Shown in pieces: positions 1-6,711 of a stretch of 9,795 nucleotides of DNA (positions within the stretch are counted from its first letter, which is position 1; each line of letters begins with the position of its first letter). Both the position numbers and the translations under genes were made by a program. Below the pieces are notes generated by a model, which saw nothing but the letters and a program-made list of their open reading frames with translations, was not told where the DNA came from and did not search any database. Location: contig DEQO01000102.1 of the NCBI GenBank assembly GCA_002360495.1, positions 22,770 to 32,564 on the forward strand. The letters are read 5' to 3'. The DNA comes from Flavobacteriales bacterium UBA3364. GTDB taxonomy: Bacteria > Bacteroidota > Bacteroidia > Flavobacteriales_F > PHOS-HE28.

Positions 1-1010
1 TAGATCTGGCCGCGGATCTCCGTGGGGAACTTCACGCGCACCCGGGGCCAGAAGTTCAACGTGATGGCTTCGTTGATCAGCGTGAAGGACCCGCTGATCA
101 CGGCCTGGCAGGCAACGACGGCAGCACACGTCGCTATCCCCACACCCACCAGCAGGAACCATTGCGGCATGATCTCATAGAAGGGGTTGCGTTCCGCAAG
201 GTCGGGTCCCGCGCCGTTCAACAACCAGGCTCCCTGACCCATGTAGTTGGTGATCAAGGCCACTTTCACAAAACCCCAGGTCCAGCGGATGTTCTTCAGG
301 CCGCAATGGCCCATGTCGTTGTAAAGGGCTTCGGCCCCGGTGGTGCAGAGGAAAACGGCACCGAGCAACCAGAACCCCCCCGGGTACTGCACGAGCAGTT
401 CATAGGCGTACAGGGGATTGATGCATTTGAGCACCTCGGGATGCGCTGAGATCTGCACGGCGCCGAGGATGAAGAGCATGCTGAACCAGACCAGCATGAT
501 GGGACCGAAGGCGAATCCAACCACCTTGGTGCCAAAGCGCTGGAAAAAGAACAGCAATGCGATGATCACCATGACAACCACCACGGTGAAGCCGTTACCA
601 GGTTCAATGATGCCCGCGAACGCCTTCACGCCGCCGAGTCCCTCGATCGCCGCACTGATGGAGATGGGTGGTTGGATCACCCCATCGGCCAGGAGCGTGG
701 TGGCACCTATGATCGCCGGGATATACACCCACTTGCCGTAACGCCTGACCAACGCGTACAAGGAGAACACACCACCCTCACCACGGTTGTCCGCTTGCAG
801 GGTCAGGTAGATGTACTTGAAGGTCGTCTGTAGCGTGATCGTCCAGATGATGCAGCTGATGGCCCCGAAGATCAAGCGCTGTTCGATCATGTGCCCATGC
901 ACGATCGCCTTGAACACATAAAGCGGACTGGTCCCGATATCGCCGAAGACGATACCCAGCGTAACGAGCATACCTGCCCAAGTGAGCGGATGCGGTGTGT
1001 TCTTGTTCAT
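1..1010 (-). CDS. kup: KUP-family potassium uptake transporter, N-terminal part (runs off left edge)
   Basis: This is an inner-membrane K+ transporter of the KUP/HAK/KT family, thought to take up potassium together with protons. Reading the minus strand from the ATG at 1010 gives 336 codons with no stop before the window edge, about half of the family's usual 620-660 residues. The family hallmark GDIGTSPLY lies at residues 23-31, and GEGGVFSLYALVRR at about 77-90; the acidic residues D24 and E78 are of the kind implicated in cation transport in this family. Several hydrophobic helices are visible, for example residues 46-71 and a Val/Ile-rich stretch after FTVVVVMVIIALLFFF. The start is firm because an in-frame TAG lies 12 bases upstream of the ATG. 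No Shine-Dalgarno sequence is visible. The gene is divergent from the RmlD-like gene. The C-terminal cytoplasmic part is outside the window, so its integrity cannot be judged. Confidence 0.95.
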   Translation of the reverse strand, partial: MNKNTPHPLTWAGMLVTLGIVFGDIGTSPLYVFKAIVHGHMIEQRLIFGAISCIIWTITLQTTFKYIYLTLQADNRGEGGVFSLYALVRRYGKWVYIPAIIGATTLLADGVIQPPISISAAIEGLGGVKAFAGIIEPGNGFTVVVVMVIIALLFFFQRFGTKVVGFAFGPIMLVWFSMLFILGAVQISAHPEVLKCINPLYAYELLVQYPGGFWLLGAVFLCTTGAEALYNDMGHCGLKNIRWTWGFVKVALITNYMGQGAWLLNGAGPDLAERNPFYEIMPQWFLLVGVGIATCAAVVACQAVISGSFTLINEAITLNFWPRVRVKFPTEIRGQI

Positions 1011-1289
1011 CGCGTGCGCGGACTACAGGCGTCAAGATGGGGAACAGCGCGCACGGTGGGAGGGCCGGCTTTTCGGTGGAAAGGACCTTGACGGTCCTAA
1101 ATAACATCGCAACCAGCGTTCGATGCAAATCAGCGTTCGCGATCGGCCGTGTAGGGCCAGGTCGGTCGACCCTTGCCACTCTTCGTTCGGTGGGCTGGTC
1201 CGGGGACCAATTGGTCCTTTAGGTCGGACCTGTTCCCCGGGCAAGCGCGATCTTCGCTCTCCATCGCCGCTCAACGGCATGGCGCGAAC
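1011..1289. promoter_or_regulatory. Divergent intergenic region with GGACC/GGTCC inverted repeats
   Basis: This gap of about 280 bases separates the divergent kup and RmlD-like genes, so promoters for both should lie here. I found no good match to the Bacteroidota TAnnTTTG element on either strand. What is visible is repeated GGACC/GGTCC half-sites: an inverted repeat AGGACC-TTGAC-GGTCCT at 1082-1098, a perfect 14-base palindrome GGACCAATTGGTCC at 1204-1217, and a further GGACC at 1226-1230. They could be operator sites or chance in GC-rich DNA. No open frame here resembles a gene. Confidence 0.4.
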
Positions 1290-2204
1290 ATGAGGATCCT
1301 GATCACCGGAAGCAATGGACTGCTGGGCCAGAAACTGATCGCCGCTCTGCGGAACGACCCAGCCGTGGAATTGATCGCCACATCCCGCGGTTCCGACCGT
1401 ACTCCTCAGCCTCTGGGCCTGAGCTACCATAGCCTGGACATTACCGTCCGTTCGGAGGTGGACCGCGTTTTCGACGCCACGCGACCGGAGGTGGTGATCC
1501 ACACGGCCGCTATGACCAATGTGGATGCGTGTGAGTTGGACCGGACCGCGTGCCAGCTGCAGAACGTGACCGCCACAGAGTACTTGGTGAGCGCGGCCAA
1601 GCGCCATGACAGTCATTTCATCTTCCTAAGCACGGATTTCATCTTCGATGGACTGAACGGTCCTTACCGTGAGGACGATGAGCCGGCACCGTTGAGCATC
1701 TATGGTCATAGCAAGTTGGAGGGGGAGCGTCTCGTTTCGGGTGCGGGGCTTGGAAAATGGGCCATCGCGCGCACCATCATCGTCTACGGCATCGCCGATG
1801 GACTGAGCCGGAGCAATGTGGTGCTCTGGGCGAAGAGCGCATTGGAGAAAGCCCAGCCCATCAAGGTGGTGGATGACCAATGGCGCATGCCCACCCTGGC
1901 CGAGGACCTTGCCGACGGCTGCATCCGCATGGCCAAGATGGGCGCAACGGGGATCTACAACCTCTGCGGCCCCGATGGCATGAGCATCCTGGAACTGGTG
2001 GAGCGCGTGGGTGCTTTCTTCGATCTGGACACGTCGGTGATCACCCCGGTGAAGAGCGATACCCTGGGTCAACCGGCCAGGCGACCGCCGCGTACGGGAT
2101 TCGTTCTGGACAAGTCCCGCCGTGACCTAGGGTATGCACCTCGCGGGTTCGAAGCCGGTTTGGCCGTTCTGCGTGATCAAATGGCCACACTCACGATACC
2201 CTGA
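1290..2204 (+). CDS. RmlD-like NAD(P)-dependent SDR sugar-nucleotide reductase
   Basis: This 304-residue protein belongs to the extended short-chain dehydrogenase family, in the dTDP-4-dehydrorhamnose reductase (RmlD/RfbD) branch. The N-terminal Rossmann fold shows TGSNGLLG at residues 6-13, which binds NAD(P). The catalytic set is present: Ser/Thr in LSTDFIFDG (residues 113-121) and YGHSK with Y138 and K142. The C-terminal part has the family's DQWRMPT (196-202) and a GIYNLCG strand, typical of the substrate domain. I chose the ATG at 1290 because the glycine-rich motif begins six residues in; an open frame extends 39 codons further upstream but that part has no family resemblance. No rmlA, rmlB or rmlC is adjacent, so the substrate is uncertain; many Bacteroidota carry such stand-alone SDR proteins. 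It leads a tight unit with the next three genes (2-base gap to the next). Confidence 0.85.
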   Translation: MRILITGSNGLLGQKLIAALRNDPAVELIATSRGSDRTPQPLGLSYHSLDITVRSEVDRVFDATRPEVVIHTAAMTNVDACELDRTACQLQNVTATEYLVSAAKRHDSHFIFLSTDFIFDGLNGPYREDDEPAPLSIYGHSKLEGERLVSGAGLGKWAIARTIIVYGIADGLSRSNVVLWAKSALEKAQPIKVVDDQWRMPTLAEDLADGCIRMAKMGATGIYNLCGPDGMSILELVERVGAFFDLDTSVITPVKSDTLGQPARRPPRTGFVLDKSRRDLGYAPRGFEAGLAVLRDQMATLTIP

Positions 2205-2206
2205 GG

Positions 2207-3160
2207 ATGGGAGGGGACCGCACCGAAAAACGCTTCAACGAGCGGGTCAAGGACTTGCTTTCCATGCACGCGGGTGAACGGCGCGGTACCTTGATCCTGA
2301 TGGGATCGCTCTTGTTGCTTGCCGGATGGGCGGTCTATGAGCAATGGTTCCGCGAGCCGCCCTTGCGTGATCTGGCCCCGATACAGGCGAAAATGGAGGC
2401 TTGGCTTGCCGAACAGCAGGCGGGGCGACCGGGTGACACCATAGCGGTAAAGCTGTTCCCGTTCGACCCGAATACCATCGGAAAGGAAGAATGGCGTGCC
2501 TTGGGCTTGACCGATAAACAGATCATCGGTATCGAACACTATCTGGACAAGGGCGGGCGCTTCCGTGCGAAGAAGGATCTTGCTCGCATGTACAGTATCA
2601 AGGCCGCACAATACGCTACGCTTGAACCTTTCATTCTATTGCCCGATAGCTACGTGCGTCCTGCATATCCGAAGCGGGAGTTCGAGCGATACGCGGATCG
2701 AAAGCCGAAGACCCAAGTGATCCGGGAGCCAGCGACTTATGAGCCGCGTGCTGTACGATCGATCGAATTGAACACGGCAGACACAACCGCTTTGATCGCC
2801 TTGCCCGGGATCGGTCCGGCTTTCGCCCGCGGCATCGTGAAGTACCGCACGTCATTGGGCGGTTATGTTTCCCTGGACCAATTGAACGAGGTATACATCC
2901 TGAAGGACAAGCCCGATGCCGTGTTGAAGCTGAAGGAAGTTCTGATCCTCGATACGCTGATGGTCCAGCGAATACCGATCAATACCTGCACAGCGGAGGA
3001 ACTTGCCGCTCACCCGTACTTCCGATGGAAGATCGCCAAACCGCTCATCGCTTATCGGGCCCAGCACGGACCTTTCACATCGGTGGAGGATATCAGGGGT
3101 TGTGCCCTGATCGACGCGGCATTGTTGCGTAAACTTGCACCCTACCTGCGCGTGGAGTGA
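2207..3160 (+). CDS. Membrane-anchored helix-hairpin-helix (ComEA-like) protein
   Basis: This 317-residue protein has a short basic cytoplasmic N-terminus, one hydrophobic segment at about residues 28-46 (LILMGSLLLLAGWAVY), and an outer part built from three helix-hairpin-helix units. The middle unit is the clearest: IELNTADTTALIALPGIGPAFARGI (from residue 186) followed by YVSLDQLNEVY, the same layout as the DNA-binding region of the competence protein ComEA. A degenerate copy lies at about 86-131 (FDPNT...LARMYSI) and another at about 256-313 (IPINTCTAEEL...LAPYL). This suggests a membrane-anchored protein that may bind double-stranded DNA outside the inner membrane. A role in DNA uptake is inferred from ComEA only, since no other competence gene is in the window. 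The ATG lies 2 bases after the preceding stop, and the end overlaps apt by 4 bases, so translational coupling is likely. Confidence 0.85.
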   Translation: MGGDRTEKRFNERVKDLLSMHAGERRGTLILMGSLLLLAGWAVYEQWFREPPLRDLAPIQAKMEAWLAEQQAGRPGDTIAVKLFPFDPNTIGKEEWRALGLTDKQIIGIEHYLDKGGRFRAKKDLARMYSIKAAQYATLEPFILLPDSYVRPAYPKREFERYADRKPKTQVIREPATYEPRAVRSIELNTADTTALIALPGIGPAFARGIVKYRTSLGGYVSLDQLNEVYILKDKPDAVLKLKEVLILDTLMVQRIPINTCTAEELAAHPYFRWKIAKPLIAYRAQHGPFTSVEDIRGCALIDAALLRKLAPYLRVE

Positions 3161-3690
3161 GCGACATCGAGACCCGGCTGAAGACCGCCATTCGCGCAGT
3201 CCCTGATTTTCCGAAACCCGGCATCCTGTTCCGCGATATCACCCCCGTGTTGGAGGACGCCAGCCTTTGCAACGCCGCCTTGGACGGTTTTCGAGTAGCC
3301 TTGGCGGACCGGCGTATCGATGCGATCGCTGGTATCGAAAGCCGCGGCTTCCTCTTTGGCATGCCCCTGGCCATGGCCTTGAACATCCCCTTCGTCACCG
3401 TCAGGAAAAAGGGCAAACTGCCCTGGAAGACCGTGAGCCATAAATACGACCTTGAATACGGCAGTGCCGAGGTGGAGATGCACGTGGACAGCGTGAGGCC
3501 CGGCATGCGCGTGATGGTGCACGACGACCTGCTCGCAACGGGGGGTACCGCTGCGGCGGCGGCCGAACTCATCCAGAAGCAAGGGGGCACGGTGGCCGCC
3601 TTCAGCTTCCTCATCGAATTATCCTTCCTCAACGGCATGGACCGCCTGAAGCCCTACGGCGCGGACGTGGTCCGCCTTGTCACCTACTAG
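3157..3690 (+). CDS. apt: Adenine phosphoribosyltransferase
   Basis: This cytoplasmic purine-salvage enzyme joins adenine with PRPP to give AMP and pyrophosphate. The 177 residues match the usual family length. The N-terminus has the APT-type stretch VPDFPKPGILFRDITPVL (residues 15-32), and GIESRGFLFG (59-68) forms part of the active site. The PRPP-binding loop is VMVHDDLLATGGTAAAA (119-135), with the acidic pair D123-D124; the usual residue before the pair is Val/Ile-Val-Asp, so H122 is a small variation. The start codon is GTG at 3157, overlapping the TGA of the preceding gene (GTGA); the next Met codons lie inside conserved sequence, so a later start is excluded. The acyl-CoA dehydrogenase gene starts 5 bases after its stop. 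Confidence 0.97.
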   Translation: MSDIETRLKTAIRAVPDFPKPGILFRDITPVLEDASLCNAALDGFRVALADRRIDAIAGIESRGFLFGMPLAMALNIPFVTVRKKGKLPWKTVSHKYDLEYGSAEVEMHVDSVRPGMRVMVHDDLLATGGTAAAAAELIQKQGGTVAAFSFLIELSFLNGMDRLKPYGADVVRLVTY

Positions 3691-3695
3691 ACCCC

Positions 3696-4847
3696 ATGGA
3701 ATTCACGCGAACCGAGAACCAGACCATGATCGCACAAGCCGTGCGCGACCTGTGCGAACGCGAAGTGCGTCCGCATGTGATGGACTGGGATGAATCACAG
3801 CACTTTCCCAAAGAGCTCTTCACCGACCACTTTGGTCCGGCAGGTATGTTGGGTGTTTTCGTTCCGGAGGAATACGGCGGATCCGGTCTCGGTTACAACG
3901 AATATGTGGAGACGATCGTGGAAGTGGCCCGTATCTGCGGAAGCATCGGCCTAAGTGTGGCGGCGCACAACAGCCTTTGCACCGGCCATATCAACTACTT
4001 CGGCAGCCACGAGCAGAAGAAGAAATGGCTCACCAAATTGGCCACCGGCGAATGGCTGGGTGCGTGGGCATTGACCGAACCGAACACGGGTAGCGATGCC
4101 ATGCGCATGAAGTGCACAGCGCGCAAGGAAGGGAAGGAATGGGTGCTGAACGGGACCAAATGCTGGATCACCCATGGCAAGAGCAGCGATGTCGTTGTGG
4201 CTATCGTGCGTACGGGCGAACTGCTGGACAGCAAGGGCATGACCGCCTTCGTGATAGAGCGTGGCACACCCGGTATGAAAGCCGGCAAGAAGGAGAACAA
4301 ACTCGGCATGCGTGCCAGCGAGACGGCCGAGGTGATCTTCGAAGACTGCCGCATTCCCGAGGAGAATGTTCTGGGCAAGGTGGGCGAAGGGTTCCAGCAG
4401 GCCATGAAGATCCTGGACGGCGGCCGCATCAGTATCGCCGCCCTTAGCCTCGGCATCGCCAAAGGCGCCTATGATGCCAGTGTGAAATACGCCAAGGAAC
4501 GCCAGCAGTTCGGCCAGCCCATCGCCAACTTCCAGGCCATCGCCTTCAAATTGGCCGATATGGCCACCCGTATCGAAGCGGCGGAACTCCTGATCCAGCA
4601 GGCCAGTTTCCACAAGAACACCGGCGACCTTAAGAAGGTCACCACCAGCGGCGCCATGGCCAAGTACTATGCCAGCGAAGTCTGCGTGTGGGCCAGCAAC
4701 GAGGCGGTCCAGATCTTCGGCGGCTACGGCTACACCAAGGATTTCCCGGTGGAGAAGTTCTACCGTGACAGTAAGTTGTGCACCATCGGCGAAGGGACCA
4801 GTGAGGTGCAGAAGATGGTGATCAGCCGGAATGTATTGAAGGGCTGA
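3696..4847 (+). CDS. Acyl-CoA dehydrogenase, short-chain/butyryl-CoA type
   Basis: This 383-residue FAD flavoenzyme oxidises acyl-CoA to trans-2-enoyl-CoA in fatty-acid or branched-chain amino-acid breakdown and normally passes electrons to an electron-transfer flavoprotein. Both family signatures are present: ALTEPNTGSDA (residues 125-135) in the middle domain that contacts FAD, and QIFGGYGYTKDFPVEKFYRD (339-358) near the C-terminus. The probable catalytic base is E366 in GEGTSEVQ, at the position used by short- and medium-chain enzymes. RQQFGQPIANFQ (269-280) is the usual flavin/adenine contact segment. The length is normal for the soluble, homotetrameric class. Chain-length preference cannot be fixed from the sequence. 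It is the last gene of the four-gene unit; no ETF or thiolase gene is adjacent, and no terminator follows before the rpsU promoter begins about 13 bases later. Confidence 0.95.
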   Translation: MEFTRTENQTMIAQAVRDLCEREVRPHVMDWDESQHFPKELFTDHFGPAGMLGVFVPEEYGGSGLGYNEYVETIVEVARICGSIGLSVAAHNSLCTGHINYFGSHEQKKKWLTKLATGEWLGAWALTEPNTGSDAMRMKCTARKEGKEWVLNGTKCWITHGKSSDVVVAIVRTGELLDSKGMTAFVIERGTPGMKAGKKENKLGMRASETAEVIFEDCRIPEENVLGKVGEGFQQAMKILDGGRISIAALSLGIAKGAYDASVKYAKERQQFGQPIANFQAIAFKLADMATRIEAAELLIQQASFHKNTGDLKKVTTSGAMAKYYASEVCVWASNEAVQIFGGYGYTKDFPVEKFYRDSKLCTIGEGTSEVQKMVISRNVLKG

Positions 4848-4859
4848 AGTGGAAAGGAC

Positions 4860-4891
4860 GTTTGCACCGATCGATATCCAACCTATATTTG
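4860..4891 (+). promoter_or_regulatory. rpsU promoter, Bacteroidota type
   Basis: The -33 element is GTTTG at 4860-4864, then 19 bases, then the -7 element TATATTTG at 4884-4891, matching the Bacteroidota consensus TTG - about 19 - TAnnTTTG. Transcription would start around 4896-4898, giving a leader of about 25 bases. The -7 element continues as CGACCCC, closely like the tRNA-operon promoter at 6679-6710. Confidence 0.8.
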
Positions 4892-4907
4892 CGACCCCTT
4901 AAGCGAA

Positions 4908-4912
4908 AAGGA
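4908..4912 (+). promoter_or_regulatory. Shine-Dalgarno-like site of rpsU
   Basis: AAGGA lies 9 bases before the rpsU ATG (4922). Most genes in this window lack any such sequence. CCTT at 4897-4900 could pair with AAGG at 4908-4911 and mask the site in a small 4-base-pair hairpin with a 7-base loop. Confidence 0.5.
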
Positions 4913-4921
4913 CACACGACC

Positions 4922-5113
4922 ATGCTGATCATCCCGGTTAAAGAAGGCGAGAGCATCGACAAGGCGCTCAAGAAGTTCAAGAAGAAGTTCGAGCGCACCC
5001 AAACGATGCGTCAACTGCGTAAGCGTCAGAGCTTTACGAAGCCTTCGGTGTCCCGTCGTAAGGAGATCATCCGCGCTTCCTACAAGCTTACGCTCCAGAC
5101 CGATCAGGAGTGA
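4922..5113 (+). CDS. rpsU: 30S ribosomal protein bS21
   Basis: bS21 is a small basic protein of the 30S platform, near the 3' end of 16S rRNA. The 63 residues start MLIIPVKEGESIDKALKKFK and continue with a Lys/Arg-rich helix (KKFERTQTMRQLRKRQSF) and a basic second helix (RRKEIIRASYK), the normal bS21 pattern and length for Bacteroidota. An upstream ATG at 4862 would add 20 residues but lies inside the promoter, so the ATG at 4922 is chosen; it is also preceded by an AAGGA sequence. In Flavobacteriia bS21 is reported to help hide the anti-Shine-Dalgarno sequence of 16S rRNA and rpsU itself is reported to use a Shine-Dalgarno sequence, allowing autoregulation. The gene is monocistronic by layout: own promoter before it and a hairpin terminator after it. 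Confidence 0.95.
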   Translation: MLIIPVKEGESIDKALKKFKKKFERTQTMRQLRKRQSFTKPSVSRRKEIIRASYKLTLQTDQE

Positions 5114-5138
5114 TCCTCCATTCAGAAGCATACAAGAG

Positions 5139-5160
5139 AAGCCCCAGCAATGGGGCTTTT
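5139..5160 (+). terminator. Intrinsic terminator after rpsU
   Basis: AAGCCCCA (5139-5146) pairs with TGGGGCTT (5151-5158) around a GCAA tetraloop of the GNRA type, followed by TT and then CCC. The stem has 8 perfect base pairs and starts 26 bases after the rpsU stop. The T run is short (four T including the stem end). Confidence 0.85.
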
Positions 5161-5182
5161 CCCATTATGGTCCACCGCCACG

Positions 5183-5260
5183 GCGCAACGAACGCAACGG
5201 TTGCGCGGGGCTTTGTTGGCTTCCTTGATCTCCGTTGCGGCTCCGTTGCGGTCGCAGCGT
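5183..5260. repeat. Cluster of GCAAC/GTTGC repeats upstream of xer
   Basis: Within about 80 bases there are GCGCAAC (5183-5189) and GTTGCGC (5200-5206) as an inverted repeat, CGCAAC-G-GTTGCG nested at 5193-5205, and a perfect tandem duplication of the 11-mer CTCCGTTGCGG at 5230-5240 and 5241-5251. CGCAACGG or its complement thus occurs three times. The stretch 5161-5366 holds no recognisable gene and no clear TAnnTTTG promoter, although xer needs one if the rpsU terminator is efficient. Confidence 0.6.
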
Positions 5261-5366
5261 CGTAGCGGTGAAAGAGCCGTCATCCCGGCTACTAACATTC
5301 CACTACGGCACAACTCATCCATCTTCAACATACCCTTTCAGGTCGCTCCCGCGTTACTTAGCCGGT

Positions 5367-6257
5367 ATGCTCCTTGACCGCTTCGTTGACCATCTGACCT
5401 ACGAGAAGCGCTACAGCCCGCATACCGTGGCGGCGTACCGGCGCGATCTGGAGCAGTTCCGAGCATTCTTGAACGGGTTCGGTGTCGCAAACCCTGAGCA
5501 GGCCACGGACAAAGTGGTGCGGGGCTGGATGATGGACCTCATGGAGCACGGCGTGGGCCCGCGCAGTGTGAACCGCAAGCTCAGCGCACTCCGCAGCTTC
5601 TTCCACTTTGCACGCATGGTGGGTGATATCGCGACGGAGCCCACAGCCCTCATCGACCCGCCAAAGACCCCGAAGCGGTTGCCAGAATTCGTCGAGGAGA
5701 AAGGGATATTACGGTTGTTGGAGGATGTGGAATGGCCGGAGGGGCACAAAGGGGCGACCGAAAAGCTCGTCATGGACCTGTTGTACCAGACCGGGATGCG
5801 ACTCGCGGAACTGCTGGGCTTGAAAGTGGGGGATGCGGACCTTCCAGCTGGGACGCTGCGCGTCATGGGCAAGCGCCAGAAGGAGCGGATCATCCCCATC
5901 GGGGATGGCCTGGTGAGCAGTTTGAAGGGCTACCTGGCCCAGCGCAAGGCGATAAATGCCAGCATCGGACCCACGGACCCCCTCCTGGTGGACGTCCACG
6001 GCGAACCGTTGGCGCGGCGTTCCGTACAACGCCTCGTGACACACTACCTTAGTGGGGTCACTTCCCAACAGAAACGAAGTCCACACGTCTTGCGCCATAC
6101 GTTCGCCACACACATGCTCGAGCATGGCGCAGACCTCAATGCGGTGAAGGAACTCCTTGGGCACGCCAACCTGGCCGCCACACAGGTATACACCCATAAC
6201 ACCGTCGAAAAGCTGCGGAAAGTCCACGCCAAAGCCCATCCACGCGGTGGGGAATGA
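5367..6257 (+). CDS. Tyrosine recombinase of the XerC/XerD family
   Basis: This is a site-specific recombinase of the type that resolves chromosome dimers at dif. The 296 residues are the normal Xer length. The N-terminal SAM-like DNA-binding domain covers about 1-90 (YSPHTVAAYRRDLEQF at 16-31; SVNRKLSALRSFF at 67-79). The catalytic domain has the full active-site set: R145 (TGMRLAELLGL), K169 in the beta hairpin (GKRQKER), H240 and R243 (HVLRHTFATHM), H266 (LLGHANL) and the nucleophile Y275 (QVYTH). The start at 5367 fits the family; an open frame reaches back to 5235, but those 44 residues cover the repeat cluster and resemble nothing. Its fixed chromosomal position among translation genes suggests a housekeeping Xer, not a phage integrase. 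I cannot tell XerC from XerD by sequence alone. hpf follows after 42 bases and is probably co-transcribed. Confidence 0.93.
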   Translation: MLLDRFVDHLTYEKRYSPHTVAAYRRDLEQFRAFLNGFGVANPEQATDKVVRGWMMDLMEHGVGPRSVNRKLSALRSFFHFARMVGDIATEPTALIDPPKTPKRLPEFVEEKGILRLLEDVEWPEGHKGATEKLVMDLLYQTGMRLAELLGLKVGDADLPAGTLRVMGKRQKERIIPIGDGLVSSLKGYLAQRKAINASIGPTDPLLVDVHGEPLARRSVQRLVTHYLSGVTSQQKRSPHVLRHTFATHMLEHGADLNAVKELLGHANLAATQVYTHNTVEKLRKVHAKAHPRGGE

Positions 6258-6270
6258 GCGTGTCATCATC

Positions 6271-6299
6271 AACGAACGAACCAACGAAACACTTTTCCC
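6271..6299 (+). promoter_or_regulatory. SD-less, A-rich leader of hpf
   Basis: The 42-base xer-hpf gap contains AACGAACGAA at 6271-6280 and then CCAACGAAAC, with no Shine-Dalgarno sequence. This AACGAACGA string recurs before tuf (7368) and secE (8777). Confidence 0.4.
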
Positions 6300-6605
6300 A
6301 TGAACGTGAACGTGCATTCGATCCACTTCGACGCCGATATCAAACTGGTCGGTTTCATCAAGGAAAAACTCGCCAAACTGACCCAGTTCCACGATAGCAT
6401 CCTCTCCGGTGACGTGTTCCTGCGATTGGAGCGCGACGGGGAGAAACACGAGAACAAAGTGGTGGAGATCCGTTTGGCCATCCCGGGCAACGATCTATTT
6501 GCCAAGCGCCAGGGCAAGAGTTTCGAGGAGGCCGCCATCAATACCGTAGAAGCCCTGCGCAGCCAGGTGGAGCGCACAAAGGAGCGTCTTCGCAACGCTT
6601 CCTGA
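6300..6605 (+). CDS. hpf: Short-form ribosome hibernation promoting factor / RaiA family
   Basis: This protein binds the decoding region of the 30S subunit in slow or stationary growth and stabilises inactive ribosomes. The 101 residues correspond to the short form, with only the beta-alpha-beta-beta-beta-alpha domain and no C-terminal dimerisation domain of long HPF. The pattern MNVNVHSIHFDADIKLVGFIKEKLAKL at the start, the central strands (VFLRLERDG, NKVVEIRLAIPG) and the final helix with SFEEAAINTVEALRSQVER are typical. It lies 42 bases after xer and is closed by a strong terminator, so xer and hpf probably form one transcript. Its place between xer and the tRNA-tuf operon is common in Bacteroidota as far as I recall. 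Confidence 0.92.
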   Translation: MNVNVHSIHFDADIKLVGFIKEKLAKLTQFHDSILSGDVFLRLERDGEKHENKVVEIRLAIPGNDLFAKRQGKSFEEAAINTVEALRSQVERTKERLRNAS

Positions 6606-6644
6606 GGAACATCCTGGGCTGTCCGAGGGCAGTTCCGTCCCCTT

Positions 6645-6682
6645 GATCGGGCCATGGCGAAAGTCATGGCCCGATCGTGTTT
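6645..6682 (+). terminator. Terminator after hpf
   Basis: GATCGGGCCATG (6645-6656) pairs perfectly with CATGGCCCGATC (6665-6676), 12 base pairs. The 8-base centre can add a G-T and a C-G pair and end in a GAAA tetraloop. The T-rich tail GTGTTT (6677-6682) is short and overlaps the -33 element of the next promoter. Confidence 0.85.
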
Positions 6683-6710
6683 GGTGGACTACGGATTCTT
6701 ACTACATTTG
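6679..6710 (+). promoter_or_regulatory. Promoter of the tRNA-tuf operon, Bacteroidota type
   Basis: GTTTG (6679-6683), 19 bases, TACATTTG (6703-6710), followed by CGGTCCC. The spacing, flanking G and the downstream C/G-rich stretch agree with the rpsU promoter. The predicted start is around 6715-6718, inside an inverted repeat. This should drive tRNA-Thr(UGU) through at least tuf, because no other TAnnTTTG match lies between here and tuf. Confidence 0.8.
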
Positions 6711-6711
6711 C

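Noticed and set aside
1099..1135. Minus-strand TTTG...TTATTTAG as a kup promoter
   Set aside because: The -7 candidate matches only four of six fixed positions of TAnnTTTG, so I did not call it.
1173..1289. 39-codon N-terminal extension of the RmlD-like protein
   Set aside because: The Rossmann glycine motif normally begins within a few residues of the start, and the extension covers the palindrome-rich intergenic region.
3951..4613. Minus-strand open frame opposite the acyl-CoA dehydrogenase
   Set aside because: The sense strand encodes an intact enzyme with both signatures; the antisense protein has no recognisable motif.
5235..5366. 44-codon N-terminal extension of the Xer recombinase
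   Set aside because: The extension lies in the repeat cluster and exceeds normal Xer length; the ATG at 5367 fits the family.
5160..5366. A dif-like recombination site next to xer
   Set aside because: I could not find two 11-base inverted Xer arms with a 6-base centre; the repeats there are GC-rich and do not resemble dif.
5150..5377. Plus-strand open frame of 75 codons between rpsU and xer
   Set aside because: It starts within the terminator hairpin and runs through the repeats into xer in another frame; no protein family resemblance.
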